A DNA stretch of 64,000 bases, from positions 563,501-627,500 of the forward strand of contig JAZARR010000164.1 of the NCBI GenBank assembly GCA_037389465.1, in the 5' to 3' direction. The notes beneath the pieces are model-generated. The model did no database searches and had not been told where the DNA came from. It worked only from the letters and a program-made list of their open reading frames with translations. A program made the translations under genes and the position numbers. The DNA comes from Baylisascaris procyonis. Lineage: Eukaryota; Nematoda; Chromadorea; Rhabditida; Ascarididae. Below, piece after piece: positions 41,958-55,292 of this stretch; the first letter of the stretch is position 1; each line of letters begins with the position of its first letter.

Positions 41958-44900
41958 TTAATAGAAACACTCGTATTCCCAAGAAGCAAAAAAAGCAAAG
42001 CATAAAAGCTGATTATTTACCCGCGCATTTACAGCGAACATCACACTTGCGGTAGTTGAAAAATTGACGATTGCCAATAATGTTTGCAATGCCAATATAT
42101 GAGGCGAAGAGGTTAGTGCAGGGATTATTCTAAAATTCAGTTCATAAACTGATTAATATGTTGATTTAAGAGATATTATGCGACAGACAGACAACAGCAC
42201 AAATACACATCACACATCACATGCACACGCATACAAACACACACACTTGTAGACGCAAAGTCGTCCCAAAACACTTTCGAAGCAATTTTGCGAAAGCGAA
42301 TAAAGCCGCCCATCAAAGCGTTAACATCGGAACTATCCGTTTTGCATCACTAATGCCGGTGCAGAAAATTTGACAAAAAATCCCGAGAGCTGTCTAAAGT
42401 ATGTAAGATCGTTGTAAATGCCATGACAGAAAGCATAATAGCTCGTTAGGTGATGAAAAATATTTGCGTTACCTGCGCAACTTGCAAATCCGCCTACTGT
42501 TTCGAGAATTGCCAGAGTTTTTTCATCATATATGAGGACGATAATTATCTGTACATACTCTAGGGCTTGATCACTGTTTTCAAATATCTATATATTCGGA
42601 AAGCGGAATAGGACTGTAAATGATACGAACTGCAAATCAGTAGGATGGTTCTTGATCGCTTCTTCATCTACTCACAAGTACCGTATATATGCAGAAAACA
42701 CAGATATATTTAGAGCGAATATTACTATACGATTAAGTACTATGATTTTCTAAAAAGTTGGCAATTGAATATTTGAAGTGAACATACCTCAAGGAAATCC
42801 ACGTGAAAGAATAGGTGACAGCAATCACCAAAAATTGCAGCGCATATCTATAATCGGTGTTTCGCTTCTGATGAATTCCAGTCATTGTAATCGATGCTTT
42901 TCTGCGAAGGCGTTCAATGCTGTAGATGATCTGGAAACACGAAATTTATCAACTTCACTTTCACAGAAGTTGAATGTAAAGTTTTTTTAAATAGTAGTCG
43001 TGCAGTGTTTTGAAAGATTTTACGAGTAGTTGAACATGTAAATTACGTTTTAACTGTAGAGAATATAGAATTGTAGAAGTAAAAAGTGAGAATGGAAAAC
43101 GGAAGTAAAGCATTTATTGGAGAAGGAAAACACGTAAACATTATAAATAGATTCACGTGGTGAGTTTGATATAAATATGCTTTGCATATTGTCCCCAATG
43201 TACAGTATTATTTGAAATATAAAGTACAATTCTCATAAATTCTGCGAGTTGTTATGGTTCATTAAATATGTTTGAATTGCATAATCAACCGTAATCATTA
43301 GGTATAGGCATGAGGATATTGACGTGCTACCTTTATTAATTCTATGCAAGTTAATTGTTTACTATCCAATAAAAGTAAGGAGAATGCGAAACAACGCATA
43401 GGCATGAGAAATTTCCACTGCAAACGTCATTAATTCTACAAAATTCTTACTCAACGAAAGCCTCTCGGCAAAAAATTCCACTTCCTTTCACCAACAATAA
43501 TTGCTACTGCAAAAATCGACAAATTTTCCTATGTGGAAGCTGTTGACAGCTGTCCTCGAAGATATATCCGAAAGCATAGTTTGTATTTTAAGCAATTTTA
43601 AACTGAGAACGAAATCGGATTGGAATTGCAACGTTTCTCCGATCTATTTATATCTAAACTTCCGTATATCTAATATGTATATGTTTGCAGTGCTATTCAT
43701 CTAGCGAAATTTATATGGAATAGAGGTAATACTCTCTAATATACCGTTCCCATAAACATGGTATTTGTGCATCGTTTTGCAATGAAATTTACCGTTTTCA
43801 TAACAACTTAAATTAATTTATTCGCTGAAATAAATAAGTAGTAATTATTTGTTGGCCAACAATGGCATCAACTAGAAATCTCAATTTATTTTTTTGGGGT
43901 GGGGCTGGGGGGGGGGGTGAGCGAATCAGAAAACTATGAAAAAAGGATGAGGTTATTCAACTGTAATCAAAATCGATGCAAAAAAATTTACAATGCTGTC
44001 GAATCGAAACTGGAATCACTAGTGGGTTATAAATTTTAAAAGAAGTGAAGCATTTTCTTCCTGAATACTTCATATCAACTCGGCTATCCCTTTCGTTGAT
44101 AATAATAGCGTGATTTCTTTTTTCCATTGTCTAATTGCGGTTCTTACACGAACAAGGAATGAGTTCAGAAGGATGCCAGAGGAAGGTAGGATAGCTATTA
44201 TTAATAATGTTACGCTGTAAGTTACAAACACCAAATTGTGTAGCTGTAACTTCAGTGATTCTCTAGTTGAAATTATCCGACATACATATAGATGGACGAA
44301 CACATACATGAGCATCGACAAACACACACATCTTGTGATGTATTCTGTGAAGGCAAATTTACAAAAGGGTACGAATACCGTCAATTTCAAAGAGTACTTG
44401 CGCAATTCAAGCCTGATTGATAAAATCTAGTAAATAGGAAGAAAAAATTTCAAATACAGCAGCAAAACACTCACGCAAGCGTAGCATATAATGATTGTCA
44501 TAGTAGAGAGAATGTTGGTGGGTAATTTTAAGAAAAGATTTGCATAATCTGTAACGTGCTGATCGTTCGATGGCATGCTCATTGCGATACTAAACAATTC
44601 GTAACGCAGCAAATACCTAAATACAATTCAGCAATTATGCTCAAAACACACAAAAATACAACGTCTCAAAGCTTAAAGAAATTGCGGTAATCAGGGCAAA
44701 TCTCTCCAATATTGGCCTCAGCATCGTCCCGGGAAATGCATCGGCGGTGGAAGTGAATAAGATATTATTTATTTACAATTTTGATGACAGCTGCCCAAGC
44801 TTGCAAGTACTTGAAAAATTTTAAGGTATTTTGTAGTGGTCGTGATAGCATTTTTTATAGAAAATATAGCTGCAAAGGATGAAAGCCAAAATTAGCATTA

Positions 44901-47900
44901 CAACACACTTATAAATATGACACATTTTGAAAATTTCATCGAAGTTTTATTGCACTGAAATGTTCAAAACTGCAATTGAAATTTTAAATAACTACAATGC
45001 AACGAAACAATTTCATCAAAATATTTCCAAAAATTTTCTTTCTCAACAAAATAAAAGTAAATGATCAACATTTATAGATTCAAAACTACTTTTGCAACAG
45101 AAGTGATTGTGGATATTGGCCTATCAATTCCGTTAAGCGCATTCATGGCAAACTCTAGGAATTCATGACACTGGTTACAGTTCTTCAACTTCATATTCCT
45201 ATTAAAAGCAGGCAGGGAACCACCAGAAATATTTGGACTTAGGACATGAGTTGAATGTCCAAACAGATTGCTTAACACCAACCGCCTGACTGCATAAAAT
45301 GGTTGAGCTTTCTGTTTAGCTGCTGCTGAACGCAGTCCATTGAAGAAACAAATGAATTTGAATGGCAATTCCCTTCGATGCAAGTTCGGTGGATAAACGA
45401 TGAGATTGCATGACTTAACAACTTTAGTGCTAATGTAGTTAGTCACCAAGGCTGGTAGAGAGGTGTAAAAGAGTCGTTACGTGGCAGATTTCGATGATAA
45501 TATAAAAGTGTTCCAGAAAGGCAAATCCTGTTCGTTACTTACTTCAAGGATTTGATGAGTTTCGCTCTTTCTTAATAGACAGCAATAAATTTTTCTTATA
45601 GTTTCTTTTTAGTGAGAAAATTAAAAGAAATTCATATTTTTCTGTTGACTTATTAACTGCGATTTTTGGTCGGATATTCCAATGCAATGAAGCTTCGAAC
45701 TGATTTACTCGATCGTGAACCTTTATAGAAAATTTTAAATTTGAATGTTTTCGAACCTAAAATTTTCATAATGTCATTACATTTTGCGCAATATGTTTCA
45801 CATTTCCAGTGGCTGGAAATAAGTTACTGCTAAAAAAGGAAAACGTGGATGGATAAATTTTTCAGCTTTTAGTTTAATTTTACATACGTGCAACAAGGTA
45901 GTGAATGTAACACAGCACTTAATGCTACGCCAATAATCCATGGTAAAACAGCCAAAGCAATTGTTATTCTATTGTTACTGAAGTGATATTTTCGCACACA
46001 AATTACAAGAAATCTAAAACAAATCACTGTTGAAACTAAGAACATCGTTTCTATAGTTGAGCACAAATTATAACCATCGATTATTGTGTTTCTCAAATGT
46101 CAGATAATGGTGCAGCAAACTTTTTGTTGCTTCTTAGAATGTCTTGAATGAGCAAACTCGATGCATCTCGCTATCAAATGAATTCAGGCAGTAAGGATAT
46201 GTGCTCAATTCATCAATAGTTCCCTCCCGCCCTCCTTCTTTTCCTCAAGCCTTCTTTTATTGAATATCGGACCTTTCTGAAAAAAATTGATAGATTAACA
46301 GCGGAAACACATTAGTTCTAGTAATATTTCGCTTACGATGGATAACTGCGAATATGTACTTTTAGCATTTTCAACATCAGATATAGGGGTGCAGAGTTGA
46401 GTGATGATGAACATGATTGCCGTGTAGTCAGTGTCTATGCGTTCGTCAGTGACTCCTGTTCTACAACATTTTCTGAGCCTTTCCTCATATGATACTCCCA
46501 CCTATGATATTTGCATCCCCGGACAAGATGGATTTAGGCAGCTGGCTGCCTTGTAAAACCCCAATGTTCAAATTGGCTCAATCGTCCGATCTTCAATCAA
46601 CTCCTTGAATTTGTCTGCGAAAATTAAATGATGGTGAATACAAAGTCACCGAGTAAAGTCATGCCTGGAAATAAGCCTAAACCTCAGCGATACTTTGCGG
46701 CTATAAATCAGCTAATTAGATTTTTTCAAACATATGCGAATATAATAGCACAACGTTTACAAACCGGAGAAAAGTTCTTATCAGAGAGTGTTTGAGATAT
46801 GATGCTGTAGAGCGCAAAGGCACAGGTTGCAGCAGACATCGTAGTGTGGGCATGAGCTTATTTTCTCTTATGGTTCTATTGCTTATTTGCAGCACTATTG
46901 TGGTACATCACTACGGAGGTTTTTGAGGGCTACTAAAACAACTATTTCGGCAATATTGTAGAACGGCCCTCATTCATCTTCTCATACGCTTATGTAACGG
47001 AAGAAATATGTTAAAGTGTGATATGTTGGTCAGCAACTCTGTCGCGACTACGCGCGAATGAGTAAATAAATTTGAGAATTAAATAAAGCTGAGCTGCAGA
47101 ATTATTTATTGCAGAAGTGAATGTGAGGTAGTGAAATCAAGGCAAACGGAGTTGGGGATATCGACTGATCATAAAAGTTGGTGTGCACATTGAGTTAAGG
47201 ACATAAACGTCGTAAAAGTTTTTGTGCATATCGAATGAGGGCAAATGAACAAACTGAGTTGAGCTTGTTCACGGGTCACTCAGATATGCTTTGCACAAAA
47301 AGCGGAAAGCGAGCCGCAGTTCAGTCGATAGCGAACAGTAAAGGAGCGTAGGCTCAATTTTTTATAGTGATTTCTCGCTTTTGTTTATTTATATTTTTTG
47401 TTCAGAATCTTTGGGGAAAAACTATATCCTATATTTTTTATTGTTGACCACCTTCACATATGAATAATATACGCCCATCCCAACCCAAGAACGGGAGCGG
47501 GGAAGGAGGACAGGGTTGTCAATACAAACTCATAACATTCTATCATGGAAGCAATCTGAAAAAATCGAAATTGTATGCAAATCAAGAAAGCATACCTGTT
47601 GATGGCCATTGAAGCCTTCAGCAAAGATGCAACAAACCAAATGCTGTTTCCAATTCCACCAGATATTGAATAAAAAAGTTGCGGAAAAATCCACTCCTTA
47701 ATTTTTTAAAGTTCATACTATACTCAATCCCCCGCTTGACTCGAAAATTGCTTTCCTTCATAATGCCATAGATACTTTTTTCTATATGATTTTGCAATAT
47801 GTTTTTCGTGTAATTCAATGCACATGTAATTTGAGGAGTATTCGAACAACTGCATCGACATTAATCGGCTTGTACTATGGCCTGTAACCGTATAGTATCG

Positions 47901-48761
47901 CGACCTTTATAGACGCCAACTATCCGATAACAATAAGTGGAGAAACATGACAGAAGAGCTGATACGACATGAGCTTTTGCATTCCACTCATAGGAATAAC
48001 TACTTTCATAATTGAACAATAAATAACGAAATATGGAAATATTTTAAACGATATGACCGTCCAAGTAAATTTTTTGATAAAGAGAGGTTATTATGGGCTT
48101 TGGCATATTTGCTTGCAGATGTGGATATGTGTCTTTGTCTATCAGATAGTTTCAACCTGCAAACACCTGAAGTTGTTTGTTGTATTGTGCAGTCGGGAAC
48201 TCTTAAACCGTATTTACACGTACCGGTCGACTTAGGCAGTATTTATAGACGTTTCAGTTTGCTAGAAACTTGAGAGGAATTTCAGCTCGTCGAATTATGA
48301 AAAGTAAGTCCTCTGAAGGAAGCACGTGCAAGTGGTAGAATTCTTTCAAAAAATCTGGTCATTATTTTGCATGTCCCATTCTCTGTTGTTAATATGTCAG
48401 CCTTGTTGCTCAGATGAGGATGAACGCACAATGCTTATATTATTTTGGCATGTTTTTCCGTCTTTTGGGATCAAAGTCATGTGTGGATTGAAGGCAAAGA
48501 ACAAAAATTGACGAGAAAATAAAGAATAAATAGGAAAGAAATTACCTGTGCATAGCAAGTGGGTACCATTTCAATTAAAATTATCAACAAGAAGATCGCA
48601 TCAGCGATTAGCTCGGAAATGCTTATCAAGAAAACGGCCTCAACCTTAGGTCGTCTAATAAATCCACCAAATAGTAATGCAATTATTATGAGTGAACTTA
48701 TGCATAAACCTGGGAGTGCTGCCAAAGCAAATATTGTTGGAATTAATAGGTTCGTCCACAT
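41958..48761 (-). CDS. Rhodopsin-like 7TM receptor of nematode type, six exons
   Basis: Probable G-protein-coupled receptor at the cell surface; the ligand is unknown. Exons: 48,546-48,761; 47,596-47,693; 45,888-46,013; 44,475-44,616; 42,788-42,930; 41,958-42,129. Phases agree and give 298 residues. Exon 1 carries TM1 (about 6-33) and TM2 (about 41-62, with ELIAD). Exon 2 carries TM3, ending SMAIN with Arg105 at the junction, so INR replaces the usual DRY. Exon 3 carries TM4 around the conserved Trp of LPWIIG. Exon 4 has extracellular loop 2 and TM5 (about 174-194); Cys in PTCYAQ and in PCC could form the TM3-loop 2 disulphide. Exon 5 has a basic third loop (IERLRRKAS) and TM6. Exon 6 gives TM7 (ILALQTLLAIVNFS) without NPxxY. 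The last exon is least certain: a GTAAAT inside it could be a donor to an unseen exon. The frame stays open 10 codons above the ATG to an acceptor, so the start could lie upstream. Confidence 0.72.
43900..43917 (+). repeat. G tract in receptor intron
   Basis: A G-rich run (GGGG, GGGG and a run of nine or ten G) inside the intron between receptor exons 4 and 5, plus-strand orientation. No function is indicated. Confidence 0.6.
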
Positions 48762-51700
48762 GATGACTTGAAAATATTTCGCGATTCCACACCTGAGAGC
48801 ATATGATTCGATAAGAAGGAAATATCACATAACCCATATGACGGTGCAAATATTTTTTAATAGGGGCTAGAGTTGTGAACTTTGCGATATTTGTCACACC
48901 ATATAGTTGCACATTTTCTTCGAGTTGCTTATAAAGATTTGAATTTTACGATGAGCAGTTGCCAATACAACAACACTTGAAAAATATTAGAGTTTTCGTA
49001 AATTATTTTCTCTCATTGATAAAATCGTTTTTCCACTGATGAGTTTCTGTTCGATATATTTTTTAAAACATATATAAATCCACTTGTAGCGATGCGCTTT
49101 CTGTTTCGGATTTTTCAAATAATCCAAAGAATTTTGCATTTTCTTGATGATAATAACTCTATGATAGCAGCAATTTCCAAATAGCGCAAAGTTGATCCAC
49201 ATAAATGCTCGTTTAAAAAGGCGCTGCGTTCAAAAATACGATGCCAATCAGAAAGACTACCTTAGCGTATCATCGCTGCTGAGGTGATAAAAATACGATG
49301 TTGCGTATGAACCGTTACACCATCTCAAAATTTGATCATAAAAGGCATTTATCTAATGCTGGGTTGCTTAACGTGGAACATTTACTCGTATTCAACGCAT
49401 TGCGCCAAATGATGACCACTTTCCTGATCATATCTTTTGCATTAAAATTTGTTTCTTTAAAAATATGAGAAGGGGATTGGAAGTTACTCGATGAATTCAC
49501 AATATCAACATGCCATAGTATCTAGAAGAAGTAATAAGAGAAACCAATGCTAAAGAAAGAATTCGAACTTTTCTGCCACAATTACCGCAGGAATTATTAT
49601 CCACTAAATCATTGCAAATTCTCTAAAACTTTCGTGATGGAAGTGTAGGAGCAATGCAGGGGTGACTAGTAAAAATGACCGCAATAAGCTGAAATATTGG
49701 TCGGAAATGATGAAATATTGAATAGCTTCTCTAGTTGATTAGAAGCTGAAGCAATTATACTTAATCGCTAACGATAGTAAAGTCGGAATATCGCTTAACT
49801 AATCGAGATTATGCCGCTGTCTTTGCAAATAAGAGGCAATTCTTAAAGCTGTAAATATTTATAATTGAAATTGTTTTATCGGTAATCGACGAGCGCTTTT
49901 GTATCCACACTCACTTCCCAATAATTCGTTATCTTTGTTTATGCAAAACATCTCGTTTGAGGCAAGCGTCGATGATTCCTCAATACACAGCGAACAGATT
50001 GCAACTGAAACAAAATCTTAGAATAGAATATTAAACGACTTCGAAAAATTCTACAGCAATTTCGTACGATAACGACTTCTAGAAATGAAAAAAACTTCAT
50101 AAAACCAGAAAGGAAATCATTTTTCAGAAACGAAATATCACCTCTGATTATGCGCACAGATCAATTCAGGTGAAATTTCGATGGTTTTATTATATCGACA
50201 TTTACCAATTGAATATTATATAGCATGCGATGATGGCATCATGTGAGTCAACTGGAATGGAACAGTTTCAAACAAATTGAAAATACGCAAAAGAATTTGG
50301 TCAAATGTTTGATTTCGCAACTATGCTAATTAAACGATAATTTTGCACACTGCGAACAAATTATAATTGAAGCAAAATGGCATTCGTTTGCATTCATATC
50401 CACAGTTTATGCAAATCTTCTATAAAAGAAACGTTATCTCCAAGCGATATAGAGTAAAACAGCGCAAAATGTTTTGGGAATTGGGTCATTTTTTATTCGG
50501 TCGTATTTAGATCTTTCAAGTCTTTTTTCTTTTCTCAGGATATCTTTTTTACAAATTCGATCGATTTCACTACTTTCTGGTTCATTTATTTTATTTCATT
50601 TTGCATCTACAGTTTTATATAATCTCATGATTTTAATTTATGGTGCATTCATGGTTTTAAATAATTAAATAATTTTAAATAATATCATATGTATCTTATG
50701 GTGACATTGTATTTATGCAATAGATTTTGAGAATTTAACTTCACTGACTCCCCGATTGACACTATCTGATATACATAGCCAAATAGACAGACACATAAAT
50801 AAGGCGACAAGGCCGATTTTAAAATGCAGATTCATAGATTCTTGTGTGGTTTGAAAGGCAGCGATTGTAAGAACCCTTCCGCAAAAGATCCCATTTAATG
50901 ATAACTAAAATCACGGTTCATTCAGCATGATATTCTCCGTTTTTATTGTTGTCAAGAATGCGATCCTAATATACTTAACGCATCGGCTGATCCTCTAGAT
51001 ATTAGATAGGTTTCATTCTCGTCAATTAGATGCTTAATATACTGTAAATCAATTGCAGCGCAGTTTCATTTTTTATGGAGTATGCTGAAAGCTGAATTTC
51101 ACTCTTTGAACTGCTGAGAATAAAACAGCAGAGCAAAAGCACACTGCAGTCACATCATAGATCATATCTTTCGATAAAATTATTTTCTAACTGATTTGAT
51201 TATCTAGAGATTTGTGCAATGAGCACACAAACATCATAAAAAGCTACTTCTGCTCAAATCAATGAAAAACTGTAAACAGATCAAGAAGAAAGTGAGGAAG
51301 AAAGAAAGTGACCCAATGAGTACTCTTAATCAAACACAAGCGGAAGGCATTATCTAAAAAAAACCATTCATGATTAAACGTCGTTGACCTTATGCCATTA
51401 TATGGAAAAAATAAGGAAATTAAAAATGCTCGATATTATTGTTTACTATAGTTTCAAAAGTTGAGGGTCATTGTCACTTTAATACATTACGCTACCACTG
51501 CATTCCTTGCTACGTAACGTAATCTAACAGTGTGTAAAACACCCCTACTCCAGATCACTTACAAACTCTTTAAATTCTTTTAATTCATTCTTCTATTATT
51601 TCAGCCTATCTCCACACGACAAATGATGACCAAATTTAACTTTTTTAGCCATATTTAAGTATGCATGCCTTCTCTCGACGCTGACGGATCAGCTTCAAGG

Positions 51701-51787
51701 TTGGCGCAGGATATCAGCCTGTGACGTTTACAAGGGAAAAAAATCGCAATTCTAGCTTGAGTACTCTTGAACATAAAAGTCCCGGAC
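48762..51787. other. Intergenic, no gene seen
   Basis: Three kilobases of AT-rich DNA lie between the receptor start codon and the left edge of the ShKT repeat region. Its first 31 bases (to about 48,792) are a frame-compatible 5' extension of receptor exon 1, preceded by the acceptor TGCTCTCAG. The rest shows only chance frames. Confidence 0.55.
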
Positions 51788-52096
51788 AGACAGTCATAAT
51801 CTTGCATATTACGTTCTGCGAGTCTAGATCTGCTAAAGCTCATAAGATTTTTAATGTGAAATACCGAAAGTGGAGTGATACTTGCCGATGACGCACGTGA
51901 AAGGGTTCCTATTTTCTCCACAGGGACAGTTGACAATGGTTCTATGTCTCAAGCAAGAAATACACATGAAGGAGAAGTTTGTTTATTTGCCAATATTAGA
52001 ATGAAACAATCAAGGTTTTCGTCAAGTAAGGAATACATAAAAAAGAGAGAGTACAAACGAGAACAGCGAGAGTATATTTCGCGTACATTAGGCCGT

Positions 52097-52561
52097 TCAA
52101 CAAAATCCGCATGTCTTTTTACATCTAGTTTGCATAGTAGGTTTAAAACTCGCATCATTGCATAGATGCGACAACGAGGCGCAATTATTCGCACTGTCAG
52201 CGCACGTTCCGCCTGCACACAGGTTGCACGTCTTCATGCATCTCGTGATCATGCTGTATGCGAAATTAGGATCGCTGCATAGGTGAGACAACTGAGCACA
52301 GTTGCTAGCGCTGTCGGCACAGTCACAGACACCGCATGTTTTTGGGCACCTCATTAACATCACCGGCTTGTATGTTGACGAGGTGCAGTATGCCGCAAGC
52401 TGGAGGCAATTATTCGCATCGTCAACGCATGGTGCTGTAGTTGTTGTATTCGGAGCCACGGTTGCTGCTGTTGTATTTGTTTGATTTGCTTGATTTGCTG
52501 CATTTGCGGATGCCTTCGTAGCGACGTAGCACAAAACCGCAATTATTATGGCTGCTTTCAT
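52097..52561 (-). CDS. Secreted triple-ShKT protein, copy 1
   Basis: A 154-residue protein. Residues 1-19 form a signal peptide (MKAAIIIAVLCYVATKASA). Residues 20-44 form a Thr- and Asn-rich linker with three N-glycosylation sequons (26-28, 29-31, 38-40) and likely O-glycosylation. Three six-cysteine ShKT (SXC) domains follow at 45-79, 81-115 and 120-154, each with the RCxKTCxxC ending. The protein stops at the last cysteine. The layout resembles Toxocara surface mucins and TES proteins, secreted or coat components; the function of this one is not known. The start is chosen because ATG directly follows an acceptor-like TTTTTTAG, with the signal peptide beginning at once. A polyadenylation signal (AATAAA on the minus strand) lies at 51,982-51,987. 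This copy has the left-arm type of 3' flank, shared with copy 3. The protein is identical in all four copies. Confidence 0.88.
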   Translation of the reverse strand: MKAAIIIAVLCYVATKASANAANQANQTNTTAATVAPNTTTTAPCVDDANNCLQLAAYCTSSTYKPVMLMRCPKTCGVCDCADSASNCAQLSHLCSDPNFAYSMITRCMKTCNLCAGGTCADSANNCASLSHLCNDASFKPTMQTRCKKTCGFC

Positions 52562-53560
52562 CTAAAAAATAGCTGTTTGAGCTGACACGATATGTGCGTT
52601 TCCCTCCCGCCTACCTGACAAAAACGAATCATCTAAGTTATTCAGCCGTACGTAAAATCTTCCAGAGGTACCTTTTTACTTGAACGAAGTGCTGTAAAAT
52701 GAATATCCGAAAGACTTGCAACAGCACTTGGCCCGGCATTCTCAATGGAACAATGGCGCTAGAGGAATTCTCAATCCTCCTCTTGAAGAGAACAACGGTG
52801 AATCGAATCGCCGGCATCCGATGGGCAGGAGGCGAGCATATACCCTAACCTTCACGCGACCTCACGCTTTTACCAAAGTGGAAATGGAAGCGATATACAA
52901 GAATATTTTATTCGTGGTGACTGCTTTGTTGACTGATGTGAGTAATATACATAAAGTAAATTGAGAAATCCATTATAAAAATAATTTCACGATTGCGATG
53001 TCTCATTCTTTGAACCATTTTATATTGAGAGCGTGATTAGGCGGCTTTCATGCAAATAAAGGGAACACGTATGTAACAGATTCTCCTCATGTCTATACTT
53101 TTGTTTGAAGCTTGCCCAGACGTTGCATTTAACTATGCTTCAGAGACAAAGCATTCCTACATGAACAGCGGTAACGAATTATTTGAATAGGTGAAACATG
53201 GGCCTTGCTAGTGGTATCCGTAAGCTACAGTTACGAAATGATGATTTTGGTGGCAAAGGGGCGATTAAGCGAGATTTGCTGAGCAAATTGCGTGTGATGA
53301 GGCCATATAATACTGCACCCTCAAATAGGAAAATGATAAGCAATCACTCACCGTTGTTGAATGTGCGATGCGAACTGATCGTAGCCAGTCGACAGCGGTC
53401 TTTTATCTATCCTTAACACGCTTTTATCCGTCAAATTTATCCTATCTAAACATATAATCTGATTGAAAAGTGCATCCATTGAACTATAGAAGTGCTGAAA
53501 ACATTTGGATGAGTCTAGTCCGTACAGCGCTGTTGAACATGAAATACGTGCCGTTGAAAA

Positions 53561-54310
53561 CTGACGCGATATCTGCCAGCGCTAAAGGACCGGTGGATCT
53601 TTGAACGGTTGCGAAAGTGCGTTGGAAGTATTTGTCTACTACTGATCGAGACCGAAATCGGCGACATGTACTTTTCGTGGGAGTTTGTGACGATACTGGT
53701 TGGATCCTTTGTGCGGATTCATTGACGTCAGGGAATGTAGCATTCAAAAGAAGATGAAAAAAGTGTTATTAGATGAGTTATGCAGAAATGCTGGACATTG
53801 TGAGCAACTGTTTTCTAATTTTGAATAAAGGAGAGTTGAATGAATTTCGACAAACTCCAGTGCAGCCGTATTATGTAGTCGAGGCAATGACGACGTTTGT
53901 TCTCTGTTCTGCGCTTCTTCTTCTTTGGATTCTCCTTTTTCTTCTTGGCGAGGTTCTTACAGAAGCCATTCTTGTGACCGATGACTTTGCAGTCATCACA
54001 CACTTTGTTGGGGAAATCGTAGTCTTCAGACCAGTGCGTTCCTGACAACTAGGAAACACTTGCTTACAATGTACAGTATTTATGAATAAGTCATCTAATA
54101 ACACACTTTTTTCCAGCTTTTTCTGAATGTATTCTATTCCCCGATGTCATCAAATCGCCATAAAGGGCGCAACAAATATCGTCGCAAACTCCCACAGAAA
54201 GTACATCTCACCGATTTCGGTGTCGCTCAGTAGCAAACAAAACTGCCAACGTACTTTCGAAACCGTTCAAGGATCCACCGGTCTTTTAACGCTGGCAGAT
54301 GGCGTATCAC
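53561..54310 (-). repeat. Central segment of unit 1, B-to-A orientation
   Basis: About 750 bp at the centre of the palindrome. Its two halves are diverged inverted copies, type B on the left and type A on the right, flanking a single-copy core near 53,830-54,045. The same segment lies at 61,376-62,128 in the opposite orientation (type A left, type B right). The edges are where the near-identical arms stop: after CCGTTGAAAA on the left and before TTTTCAACGG on the right. Its core carries the zinc-knuckle frame on the minus strand. Confidence 0.8.
53815..54041 (-). CDS. CCHC zinc-knuckle ORF, unit 1 copy
   Basis: An acceptor (TAGTTGTCAG) precedes an open frame of about 75 codons that begins in phase and reads THWSEDYDFPNKV, then CDDCKVIGHKNGFC, then a lysine-rich tail (KKKKENPKKKKRR). 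The spacing C-x2-C-x4-H-x4-C is that of a CCHC zinc knuckle, common in Gag proteins of LTR elements and in some RNA-binding proteins. GC- and AAG-rich codons in the tail differ from the AT-rich surroundings. No partner exon is identified, so it may be an exon fragment of a retroelement or of a host gene. Confidence 0.45.
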
Positions 54311-55292
54311 TTTTCAACGGTATGTATTTCATGTTCAACAATGCTGTACGGACTAGACTTCATCCAAATGTTTTCAGCACTTCTGTAGTTCAATGGATGC
54401 ACTTTTCAATCAGATTATGTATTTAGACAGGATAAATTTGACGGAAAAAAAGCGTGTTAAGGATAGATAAAAGGCCGATGTTGACTGGCTATGATCAGTT
54501 CGCATCGCACATTCAACAACGGTGAGTGATTGCTTATCATTTTCCGATTTAAGGATGCAGTATTATATGGCTTCATCACACGCAATTTCCTCAGCAAATC
54601 TCGTTTAATCGCCCCTTTGCCACCAAAAAGAGCATTTCATAACTGTCGCTTACGGATACTACTAAAAAGGCCCATGTTTCACCTATTGAAATAATTCGTG
54701 TTCATGTAGGAATGCTTTGTCTCTGAAGGACGGTTAAATGCAACGTCAGGGTAAGCTTCAAAAAAGCATAGAATGAGTTATATAAGCTGGTCGCTTGAAT
54801 TGCATGAAAGACGCGCAATCAAGCCTTCAATATGAAAATGGTTCAAAGAATGAGGCATCGGAATCGTGAAGTTATTTTCATAGTGGATTTCCCAATTCAC
54901 CTTATTTACATTACTCCTTCAATCAACAGTGCATTCATCACGAACAAATCTTCTTGTATATCGCTTTCATCTCCACTTGGGTAAAAGTGTAAGGTTGCGT
55001 GAAGGTTAGGGTATATGCTCGCCTCCTGCCCATCGGATGCCGGCGATTCGATTCACCGTTGTTCTCTTCAAGAGGAGGATTGAGAATTCCTCTAGCGCCA
55101 TTGTTCCATTGAGAATGCCGGGCCAAGTGCTGTTGCAAGTCTTTCGGATATTCATTTTACAGCACTTCGTTCAAGTAAAAAGGTACCTCTGGAAGATTTT
55201 ACGTGCGGCTGAATAACTTAGATGATTCGTTTTTGTCAGGTAGGCGGGAGGGAAACGCACATATCGTGTCAGCTCAAACAGCTATTTTTTAG

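Noticed and set aside
44070..44405. Membrane-like frame between receptor exons 4 and 5
   Set aside because: It was first taken as TM6, but exon 4 joins in phase to 42,930, which supplies the third loop and TM6.
45072..45449. 125-codon frame inside a receptor intron
   Set aside because: The receptor reads directly from 45,888 to 44,616 in phase without it, and it shows no family motif.
46295..46501. 68-codon frame between receptor exons 2 and 3
   Set aside because: TM3 ending at Arg105 continues in phase at 46,013; including this frame would break the TM3-TM4 order.
52302..52484. Frames antisense to the ShKT genes (repeated at all four copies)
   Set aside because: They are shadows of the coding strand; their identity among copies only reflects identical DNA.
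52097..52561. Potassium-channel toxin activity of the ShKT protein
   Set aside because: The domain name is shared with a sea anemone toxin, but in nematodes the fold is widespread in mucins and enzymes, and the Lys-Tyr dyad is not present in the toxin's arrangement. No toxin function is claimed.
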